A stretch of DNA of 64,000 nt from Bryum argenteum (lineage: Eukaryota > Streptophyta > Bryopsida > Bryales > Bryaceae), in assembly GCA_037043015.1 (NCBI GenBank), contig CM073327.1, forward strand, positions 14,304,727-14,368,726, read 5' to 3'. The notes beneath the pieces were generated by a model, which worked only from the letters and a program-made list of their open reading frames with translations, was not told the DNA's origin and ran no database searches. Shown in pieces: positions 22,801 through 32,300 of the stretch. The position numbers were made by a program, and so were the translations under genes. Each line of letters starts with the position of its first letter. Positions within the stretch are counted from its first letter, which is position 1.

Positions 22801-24306
22801 TTGCCTCTACTTCTATTTCACTTCTTTGATTCCACCATTTCTCGCGATATTGTTGAGTGGGCCTCGAGTTCAACTTTGTTTTGAAAAAGAATGGTGGGGT
22901 GTCCAAGATCTTCGCCTTACTTCTCCAACGGACAAGACAAGTGAGGTATTATATTGTATATCTTTCACGATACTTTTTTTCCAATCTTCTTCTACTTAGG
23001 ACTAATGCTCTATTCAACTTTCATTTCATTTTTTGTAGACCAATCGATTTTGCATCAAACTATACATCCGTGGACCGACCAGATTGTATCGCGGTTTTCA
23101 TTCCGAGAGAGTTCGATTTCTCCGCAATCATTCTGAGGCTTGAGAAATGTGATTGCATTCTCAACTTCACATCCAAGAATCTCGAACATGAATGGATCGG
23201 TTCACGGGAGAGGTCCCGGGAGAAAGACTTATCATTCATGCAAGGCTTGATTGAAGTACTTTCAAAGCCTGGAGATATTATTTTAGATTGGTTTGCATCT
23301 ACAAAGTGATACTTTATTTTATCTTGATTTTATTAACTTATGGTGAACCAGCTTTATTTCTCTTCTTATACATGTTTTGGTTTTTGTTTTCGGGAGCCTC
23401 GATGACGTGCTTGTTCAATATTAGACGTCACATTGCGGCCTTTGAAGGTGACGCCAACATATTCGAGGCTCTCCTTGCACCATTAAGAACCCTCCACCAC
23501 CACAACAAAAGTCCAGGGACTTCGTGATCCGACAAACCCGAAGAGCCTCCTCAAAAGCGGCAGCGTTCCATTCATTTTTTTTGCGTAAGTTGTATACTTG
23601 TAAATTTATGCATTTATGTATATGCTGTCATTTTTATTTTATTTTTCTTTGTTTTTCATTTGTATATAACTAACTTTATACTACATTGTGTTTCAGAGCT
23701 TCATCGGAGGCCCTCTCGGAGGCCCTCTTAACCAGTCCCCATGATACTTTTACTTTACCTTGTTATGCACAAGATATGGCTATGGCTTTAGCAGAAGCCC
23801 CCTCACCTCCTTTAGTTTGGAAGCGACGTACTTATAATCCTAAAGTGCATAGTTACATAGACATACAGGCTGAGGAGGACAATACCTTCACTACCTCTTC
23901 TTGTTTGAGGTAGTTCTGACTCCAACATATCTATGTAGTATTACATATGTGCACATTTTGCTTTGATTTCTTATTAATTTCAGTATATGTTTATGTTTAT
24001 CACGATTTTCATAGATATATGATTGCGTATATACACAATGATACTAATGGATGTGAATTCTAATTTTGATCAATCTTTTAATTCAAAAATTGAACCCATA
24101 TACCAAACCACGGTTATAGGCTACCTTCTCAAATAATTACTGTCTTGAATGTATTTCTATATGAAATTTTTGGCTCTTACACTTGAACATCATTTTGTAA
24201 TATAATCATTTTACACGGTCATAGGTCCATAGTTGGTTACAATACTATGCGTTACTGCTCAAGAGTTTATTGCTCATTGCTTATGGCTTAAGACTTAGCA
24301 CCCCTC

Positions 24307-24316
24307 GGTCCACTTT
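24307..24316. repeat. 10-bp target duplication, right copy
   Basis: GGTCCACTTT is identical to 13566-13575 and abuts the right end of the Mutator-like element. Confidence 0.9.
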
Positions 24317-25132
24317 CACCAACTCAAAGTCGTCAACCTGTTATTGATGCAATTCATTCCACTTAGAAACATGATATACCAAGCTGCATTGGTAAGAAGA
24401 TATAGGCTCAAGGAGTGTACAAATAAGGAACACATGCCATGTGAAGTACAATGATGATGGATTAAGAAATATTCTTTTCATGGACTTAAACATGTATAAC
24501 TTCTAAACTTTGTCAAGAATGATGGATCAACCAACTTATCTACTTCCAACTAGAATAATTCAAACATCATGTTGAGCTGATTAGGATTGAGATATCCTCT
24601 CTTTCCTAAACCTCAACTTCACCACCACATGTTCAATATATTTTTTTAGCAATACATTTACTTAGCGGATTCACGAGGTGATCAAAAATATACTCAACTT
24701 CTTTTCCTTGTAACATTAAACTCCATAAACTTATCTAGATCCCTCCAAACTTTTAAGCACAAGGCATATACGTTCTCCTTCAAAACAAAAAGAACTCCAT
24801 ACCTTGAACACTTAAATCAAAGAATCTCCACGAACAATAAAAATTTGTTGCAATATGAAAACACTATTAGAAAATGAACAAAAACAACTTACTTCCACCA
24901 CATAGAGACTATTAGAAAGTGAACAAAAACAACTTACTTCCACTACGTAAAGAACCTCCAACGAGATCATACGTACGACCCAATCTAAAATCTAACAACA
25001 TATACTCAATGAACCAAATCAATATCATATCACTTAAGATAAAAAAAAAAAATGCAACAACACATCTTTCATCTTAGATACATGACATGTATAAATTACA
25101 ACTATTTAAATTTCCTGAAATTACACATCTAG

Positions 25133-25384
25133 CACTACTAGAATTTGACCCCATTTGCTATTAATAGTTTTGTTTTCATAAAAGTCACATTTGGGGAGTA
25201 GCTTAAACTACGCTTTTGCTTCTGCTACAACGTAGTTTCAGAAGCCACATTTCAACAAAAATATTCGGCCTAAACATTTGGTTTAGTTTTAGTTTAAGCT
25301 TACTCTCCAAGCGTGGCTTTTATGAAAAAAGCATGGCTTTTATGAAAACACAAACGTAGCAAATGGGGTCAAATTCTAGTAGTG
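25133..25384. mobile_element. CACTA-type MITE in GST2 intron 1
   Basis: This 252-bp copy of the 2285-2499 family has ends CACTACTAGAATTTGACC and GGGGTCAAATTCTAGTAGTG. TAG is duplicated on both sides (25130-25132 and 25385-25387). It lies between exons 2a and 1 of GST copy 2. A local duplication of GCATGGCTTTTATGAAAA near the right end explains its greater length. Confidence 0.87.
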
Positions 25385-25637
25385 TAGCACATTTCAAGAT
25401 CTCACACTTCTTCCAACTGAACACTAAAAAAACAAGTTCCAATGAACAAAACTCTATCCAAGTACTGTCAAAACCAAGTTTTCCGTCGGTCACACACGAA
25501 CAATGGCCATTGCAAAAGCAGCTCCAAGTCGTAGATCACTGCATACATGAAGAGATTGAACATACCCCAAACTCCAGAAGAGCCAAAGTCACTCTCTGCG
25601 CATTGTAAGTCGAGATCCCGTAAACTTTGATCGCCAT

Positions 25638-26210
25638 CGCTGCACTGACAGAAGCTCAAACAACAAATGTGATTCTTTGAGCCAAAAACAATCGGGAGCC
25701 TCTCTCTTTATCCTCTCTCACACACGAAGCAGCGCCCCAACATTCTTATTACAGACATCGCCATCCTCAAGCTCGGAGTCTCGCCACCATTGTTGACGCA
25801 AACCAGAGCTCGAGCCCCATGGAACATTCCTAGTACGCAACCAATGATCGAGCCCTATACAACAGTCCTACAGAAGTTTCCAATCTCAAGTCTGTCAATG
25901 CAAGACAGTACTAGTCAGAAGTGGCAGCATTCGAAAGTAGTGGAACTTACGTGAGCTAGCGAGCTCGGAGACTGTTGACGATTGAGCTTGAATAAGATAT
26001 GAGTTCGGAAAGGCTCTCTGGAAGCAAGTGCATCGATGAAGGAGGTGACGAACGTGTTTTTGCAACCCCAACTAACTATAGTACAAGCATTGACTGTTTC
26101 GAGGACGGACGTTCACTCTATCCTTGCTTGCTTCCTCTTGCATGCGCATCACATCAATGAATATCTTATCAAACTGACATGCTTGACATGCTGTGTAGGG
26201 ACCAGTGAGT
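25638..26210 (-). promoter_or_regulatory. GST copy 2 upstream region
   Basis: This is collinear with the upstream regions of copy 1 and with 1-440: GACAGAAGCTCAAACAAC, the CACACACGAAGCAGC block, GGAACATTCCTAGTACG, and the ACGTGAGCTAGCGAGCTCGG block. It marks the edge of the duplicated GST unit. Confidence 0.5.
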
Positions 26211-29040
26211 GGAGCAGGTCCCACAATGGAGCTCTTACTAGTTATCTTCTTTTTCATACAACAGTATCATGTTCTCACTGCAAACACTGTAGGGTGTCAC
26301 TTTAGGGCACCATTTTAGCATGTTTGATATACATTTTTTTAACGATTTGGTGGTGTTATATGGAATTAGGTTGTTTTAGGTGGTGGTTATATGATCATTT
26401 GGAGTTGCAAGAAAGAATTGGATTGGCGTGGATATAGTGTCCATTTGACCTACCCTTGATGATATGCCCATAGGACATAATAACTTTGGAGTTGCATTTG
26501 ATTAATGTGATATTTTAATTAGAGTATGAAAGTTTGGACTTGGGTTCCTTGGATTAGTATAATTCCTATTTTTTTGTAACAAGGAGTTGCAGATATAGAA
26601 AGGGCATTGGAAGAGCTTTTATTTCTTGAAGATGGTTGAAGTTTTCCTTTGTGGCATGCCTCAACATAGAAAGTCCATGATAAGAGCTGAGGGTGTAGTA
26701 TTTTGAAAGTGTTATATGTAAGGATATAGTTTTCAGTTTTTCGGATATAGTATTTACTATTTAGTTATATGGTTCTTTTTATTATCTTTTAATTAGAAGA
26801 TAATTATTTATCTTTCCGATACACTTTGAAGTTGGCAATTTGAGTTATTTTTGGGAACATGGCAATCAAAAATTAAGACATACCTCAAATGTGAACTTGT
26901 TTGTGGGCACTGTAGTTTTAGGTAAAGTTTGATGACTTCATAATAAAATATTTTGATGAAAGATTATTCTTATAATGAATAGTCAAGTAATGGCCTTCGT
27001 ATGAAGGATTGGTCTCACATTCTTGTTGAACGGATTGAAGGCCTTATCCGCCAAGCATTTATTAACTCGTAAAGAAGTGGGGTCCAAATTCACCTCAACT
27101 TGTCAAAACTAACACTCTTCTATTCAACCCCTAAAGATCAAAGAAATATGATTCTCCTTCATGCGATTTTGGCCAACCTAGATGAAGGGGTTAAAAGTAA
27201 TATTCTCACCTAAGAACTCTAGTGGACTCTAGTGGACTCTAGTGGGTGCTCTCTATGTACGTGGTAAAATTTGCAAAGCCAAATTCCAATTTTAAAACCT
27301 TCATTTAGAAATATTAGGTTTCAAGCTCAAATAGGGAAGTTTAAATTTAGACTATATTTGAAAATAAATTGAAATATTTTCATAACCGAATCAATATTCA
27401 GGTTTCAAAGTGACTTAAGTCAAAAAGTTTGTCGATTTCACAATGGCAGCCTCCAGAAATTACAAAAGCATTGTTCACAGTTTCTAGTAAAGTCTGAATT
27501 ATTTCTTGCAAAAATTTCAAAAATCATGATTTTGTAATTTTTCCAAAATTCAAAAAATCATAATGGCACCTACTTGTTGTTCAGTTTTTTTTCAAAACTA
27601 AATATATTTAATATAATGCATGTTCTAGAATATCCTAGTTTTTAAACCTTCTTTTATAAATAATTTGCATGAGGGTCAAGAAAGCAAAATGAGTCCCTAA
27701 ACTTTTGCATAAGCATACCCAAGTTGATTACCTCTATGGAAAAAATTATAAGCAAAATGTTTGGAGTAACAATTGTCAAGTTTCCCTTGGCACCAATTAG
27801 ACTATGTGTGTTAGGCAAAGCTCAAAAACACTTTTCTGTCAACTTCGAACGTTAACATCTTTCAGATGGTAAATATTCAATCATTGGAATTTTACTTGGT
27901 GTTAGTGCAGGTAGTAAGGTTCAAGATCTTACAATTGAAGATACAAAAAAAGTATATCAAATTGAATTAGACTTCAGCTTGTACAAGGTGGTTAAAAATC
28001 GCAGTTTTTAGTTCAAAAACTAAGAAATGCTTGGACCTTTAGGAGTTAACAAAACCTCATTCCAAAAAAGTGCATGCCTCATTTGCACATCAGTGGAGAA
28101 GAAAAAAGACTCTCTATTATTTTACCCCGAATCCAAAATGTCAATATTTGACATCAAAATCGTTTAGGGGTCACAAAGAGGCTCTAAAAAGTATAATATA
28201 TAAAAATAAGCAAGCATAATTTAATTGTATTTTGCATTTGATGACCTACAACAAGTTTATCACAAGATTGTACAGTTGAGATCTAGCACCCAAATGCTCC
28301 TAGTTTCAAAAACCAACATTTTGGATGAAGAGTAGAAACTTTGAAGAGCCATGACTTTTTTATCCAAACTTCGTTTTGGATGAAATTACTTGGGTTGGGA
28401 CACAAATGAAGTCTAGTTTGTGTGGTATAAACAGTAGACTCATACAATAAATTTTGAATAAATGACATGCATTTTAGTGAAGGTAGCTTTTGTTTTTGGG
28501 ATTTCAAACATTTAGCATGTTTTACCACTGCAAGCCAATTATGTGAAATCAAAAATAATTTTTCATGAATTTTTTTACATAAATTTGATCTTTAGATGCA
28601 TTCCAAAAAAATTAGTTGGAAGTTTTTTGATCCAGATAACTTTGGTATTGACTTTGCAATGAAGTTACTATGATGAAAAAAGTGAAAAAATGAATGATTT
28701 TTGAAGAGCTATATCTCCTTCATCCACTGTTAGATTTCAACTTTATTCTTTGGGATGGATTCCAATTATAGTCTTACTCTAGTGGTAGAAATCTTGACCC
28801 AATCACGCATATTTTGAAGATAAAGCATAAATTTGAGTGTAAGGGGTTTGGTTTTGGACTATATTTCCTTTGTAGAATGTTTGGCATTTTTCACCACTTC
28901 CAGGCTACTATCTGAGCAAAGATATTTTCTTAGTGATTTCTTTTGTATGTACAAGAAAATGTTTGAGATGAAGATGAACAAATTTTTAGTTGGTGACTTT
29001 TTGATTGCAAATGTAATCTTAGTAATATTTTCCCTTTAAA
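26211..29040. other. interspersed-repeat debris, no gene
   Basis: About 26215-26320 matches the interior of the element at 4315-5129. About 26430-26490 is the inverse of 2005-2070. About 27170-28030 matches the repeats at 2700-3184 and, inverted, 6360-6880. No coding frame is convincing; the 68-89-codon frames are low-complexity. Confidence 0.55.
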
Positions 29041-29685
29041 GTAAGATTGATAGTATTTTGTAGTATTTTGATAGTATTTTGTATTGATATATTATGATCT
29101 CGCAATCTATAAGGTTTCATGAGTCAAGGTTTGGTCCACATGATCTACAAGAAGTCCATTGCAATTGAGATGTCAACAAGTTCATTGCAATTAAAAATAA
29201 AGATGGACTATTCAAATCTCAACAAGTTCATTGCAAAATAAAGATGAACTACTCAAATCTCAACTAAGTTCGATAATTTGAGATTTGAATGATTCATCTT
29301 TATTTTTACATATTATATTTTTTTTGAAAATGAGTTTTTAGCTAAAAATACCCCCAAGGACGTTAAGGGATTAAAGTGGTTCTTATCTGATGTGCTCATA
29401 GTGAGTTTGAGTACATGCCACCATGCTTTAAATGCAACAAGTAGGTAGTTCATACAATTTTCAAAAACAAATTACATGATGCTTGAGAATAAATTCGTAG
29501 GTTTTGAACCATATTATGTTTAAAAAAACATGCTTAGTATCAATTAAGTTTGGAAATCTAGTACAAGGTTCTTAAATGCTATATAGAGGTTCATGATAGT
29601 TATATATGAGGTTCTTAATGATTGCAAATGAGGTTCTCCATAGTCCCATACGAGATTCTTGACAGACTTATATTGCATAAGTTTC
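29041..29685. other. AT-rich intergenic
   Basis: Short local direct repeats of GTAGTATTTTGATAG (29050-29080) and AACAAGTTCATTGCAA (29170-29240) are the only structure seen. There is no gene. Confidence 0.45.
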
Positions 29686-29860
29686 TTGGTAGTTTCATAT
29701 GAGGTTCTCGGTAGTCTCATATGTGGCTCTCGGTAGTCTCATATGTGGTTCTCGGTAGTCTCATATGTGGTTCTCGGTAGTCTCATATGTGGTTCTCGGT
29801 AATCTCATATGTGGTTCTCGGTAGTCTCATATGTGGTTCTCGGTAGTCACATGAGGTTGC
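29686..29860. repeat. 22-bp minisatellite, about 7 copies
   Basis: The unit TCGGTAGTCTCATATGTGGT plus TC repeats from 29708 with starts every 22 bp (29730, 29752, 29774, 29796, 29818, 29840), preceded by a diverged unit. Copies abut without spacers. Confidence 0.92.
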
Positions 29861-30880
29861 TAAATATATATAAATGCCTTCTACAACTATCTTTTACTTC
29901 TTAATATATGCTTCTAAGTCTCAGTCTAGCTTACTTGTTATCATACCTTTTATCACCTCATCGTTGAATTGTTTTTTAGAGTAGTGTAACGAGTAATTAG
30001 CCAAAATGGCCCGGGTTGCATCTCCCCCTTTGTGTGTCATCATGCCATTATTCATAAGATATGTGGAAGAACAAATAGAAAAATATGGACCTCCGCACCA
30101 TTTTGTTGTGGAGCCCGAACCCATGCAAGTATGCAAGGATCCTCTATCGTATGCTTCTACTAAGTTACAAAGTGCAAAGAACAAACATTTGTAATAGACC
30201 ATGAGAACTTTTGTGATACATAAAACAAAAATTTGAGGCAGGATGCATTTGCAAGACTTCATACAATGGTTGTAGGTGCTTAAATATTAAGGTAAATTTA
30301 TCTTAAGAGCAACCTTGTAAAGTGTTTTACATGATAAATGATACTATAAATACGAAATAGAAGGGAAAATGTATGTTTATTAAATAGAAAATTGCATTGC
30401 AATTGAAATCATTTAATGTGTTCCCAACTTCCTTAATTTGGCATTATTAGTGTGGATATATAGATATTGTGAAGTGAGATTTAGAATGCTTATCTCATGA
30501 CATATGTATTTTATAAGTCTCCTTACCATGGCCCTTAGATTCACAGTTTATGGCAAACATAGTTCCTACATTACTAATGTGCTACTTAAATTTCACCTTC
30601 TTTCCTTCTCTTTTAGTATCATCGTTGAAAATAAATTGCCCATGATTTGAACCACTATCAATTTAAACTCAGTTGGTTGGAATGTGTTACTAAGGAGAAC
30701 AACCTTTGCTTTTAATTACTAAGGTCTTGTTAGTAAGAAGGACAATATTTGATTTTAATTTCTAAGGTCTTATCACTTGTAAATTGCAAATAAATAGACT
30801 ATTGGTAGTTCCATATGTATACATAGTATGTATTATATCAATAAGTGTGAGTGAGACAAGCTCAACTCTTCACCAAAGTG
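29861..30880. other. AT-rich intergenic, nothing recognised
   Basis: The longest frames (29921-30262 minus, 30006-30194 plus) overlap each other on opposite strands and resemble no family known to me. I see no RNA gene. Confidence 0.4.
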
Positions 30881-30884
30881 TGAC

Positions 30885-31860
30885 TTAGACAACATGAGCT
30901 AAATGTGAGCTAAACAAGTTGAGCTGAATATGAGTTGGACAAGTTGAACTCCTTGACCTTAGTAATTTCTTTATTTAGTGTGAGTTAGACAAAGTAAATT
31001 TTCTTCTTTATAACTACTTGTGAGATTTAAACAAGTTGAACTAAATGTGAGTTAGACAGGGTCAATTCATTCAACCACGTGTGAATTAAACATAGTGAAT
31101 TCCTTTACCATTTGGTGTGAGTTAAAGAAGGTAAATTCCTTAACAACGTGTGTGAGTTAAACAAGATGAATGAAAGATTGGTTGAACTAGACGTGATTTT
31201 GACAAGTTGAAGTAAATGTGAGTTAAATAAGTTGAACTAAATGTGAGTTGGACACGTTGAACCATTTGTGGCTTATGTGGCTTATGTGGCTTATGCGGCT
31301 TATGTGGCTTATGCGGCTTATGTGGCTTAGAGAGACTAAATTTCTTAACTACGTGTGAGTTGAACAAGTTGAACCAAATGTGAGATAAACACACAGAATT
31401 CCTTAACTACGTGTGAGTTTGAGTTAAGCAAGGTGAGTTTCTTAACTACGTGTGAGACAGTGGGAGACAAATAAGTTCAATGAAACGTGATTTAGGTGTT
31501 GAACTCAATTCGAGTTGGACAAGTTGAATCAAATGTCTGTAAGACAAATAAGTTGAATGAAAAGTAATTTAGGCGTCGAACTCGATGTGAGTTGGACAGG
31601 TTGAATGAAACGTGATTTAGGCGTCGAACTCGATGTGAGTTGGACAGGTTGAATGAAACGTGATTTAGGCGATGTGGATTGGACATGTTGAATGAAACGT
31701 GATTTAGACGATGTGAGTTGGACAAGGTTGAATCAAATGTGTTAAACAGGCTCAATTCTTTAACTACATGTGAGTTTAACAACTTGAACCGAATGTAGAT
31801 TAAACTCCTTAACCTTACTAATTTTTTAACTATTTAAGTGTGAGTTAAACACACTGAACT
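30885..31860. repeat. degenerate minisatellite block (GTGAGTT..ACAAGTTGAA)
   Basis: About 1 kb is built from variants of GTGAGTTGGACAAGTTGAAC. It contains two clean sub-arrays. One is a 9-bp unit TGTGGCTTA, seven copies at 31267-31329, with two TGC variants. The other is a 48-bp unit twice at 31573-31668, followed by shortened copies to about 31740. It is non-coding; in one minus frame the 9-bp array reads as repeated HKP. Confidence 0.85.
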
Positions 31861-32300
31861 AGTGAACCTTATTCTAAATGAATTATGATAGTGACAAGTT
31901 GAGAACTAGAGCCATAAATACAACATGGCTATAGGGTTTTTTTACTTTTTATCTTAATTACAAAGTCAAACGAAGTCATTTATTTAGTTGGAATATATAA
32001 GTTCTCTTATAGACTAAAGTGAATATAGAATTTACTTATTTTCAAAACTTTTAAACTTTTCATTTAACCCCTAACTTCTAGGGGTTAAGAACTTCCAAAA
32101 GACAGTCACATACGGCACATGTTCGATCGTTCTAGAAGGCAACACGAGATCTACGAAATTTCCACAAAATCTACCACTCCTGAACAAATCTTGAATGGTA
32201 CGCATGGTTCTAGTATCTAACCTTGGGCTTTTCTTAGACACAACACACTGCTCTCTGCGAGGTCGCGGAGCCCGCCTGCTCCGGTGATCACTGCAGCAGC
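31861..32300. other. intergenic upstream of capping-enzyme locus
   Basis: The only structure seen is a compact palindrome at 32063-32087, where TTAACCCCTAA and TTCTAGGGGTTAA pair. It is a minimal member of the TTAA/CCCCTAAA family. Confidence 0.4.

Larger units (their letters stand above)
18751..23913 (+). pseudogene. MULE cargo gene: RGG N-terminus, ParB-like DGNHR, DNA methyltransferase-like
   Basis: Exon 1 starts ATG at 18751, encodes a Gly/Arg-rich stretch (RGRGGRGRAARGSRGRGG, residues about 25-48) and ends near 18967 at GTGAGA. After a long CpG-rich intron, coding resumes near 19950. At 20380-20430 it reads LYVWDGNHRHKAWW; DGNHR (20401-20415) resembles the ParB/sulfiredoxin-fold DGxHR signature. 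WHYSADTFIIDPRENLW follows. Later exons, with GT..AG introns near 20570-20638 and 22508-22601, are less clear. Near 22870 a VLKKNGGV segment, then at 23230-23300 LSFMQGLIEVLSKPGDIILDW and at 23390-23480 GASMTCLFNIRRHIAAFEGD, resemble motifs X and I of amino-DNA methyltransferases. The last exon (about 23697-23913) is a Pro-rich tail. At least two frame changes lie around 20270-20530, so this copy is probably damaged. I could not find the catalytic DPPY/W motif. Function is inferred. Confidence 0.5.
13576..24306. mobile_element. 10.7-kb Mutator-like element in GST exon 2
   Basis: The ends are imperfect inverted repeats: left GAGTGAAGCTAGGTCATGAG and, read inward from the right, GAGGGGTGCTAAGTCTTAAG. 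Both continue with repeated (A/G)AGC motifs and AAACTCTTGAGC for about 60 bp. A 10-bp direct repeat flanks the element. Long TIRs and an 8-11-bp duplication point to the Mutator superfamily. The interior has a transposase with a C-terminal SWIM-type finger on the minus strand (14142-17165) and a divergent multi-exon cargo gene on the plus strand (18751-23913). Frameshifts and stops in the transposase suggest it can no longer mobilise itself. Confidence 0.88.
24307..25637 (-). pseudogene. GST copy 2, 5' part (exons 1 and 2a)
   Basis: Exon 1 is 25637-25566 (72 nt, MAIKVYGISTYNAQRVTLAL, 24 codons) and ends at GGG|GTATGT as in copy 1. Exon 2a is 24337-24307 and encodes VDDFELVKVD, then stops at the Mutator-like element. 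Position 10, the catalytic serine in copy 1, is Thr here, with Ser at position 9. The intron carries a CACTA-type MITE (25133-25384). A transcript from this promoter would run into the transposon after about 34 codons. Confidence 0.9.

Noticed and set aside
13576..24306. Pack-MULE carrying a captured plant gene
   Set aside because: The element has its own transposase remnant, and the cargo motifs look like prokaryote-type DNA-modification domains and not a fragment of a recognisable plant gene; it stays as an alternative only.
29686..29860. Regular 22-bp repeats as a CRISPR-like array
   Set aside because: Copies abut with no unique spacers, there are no cas genes, and the genome is eukaryotic.
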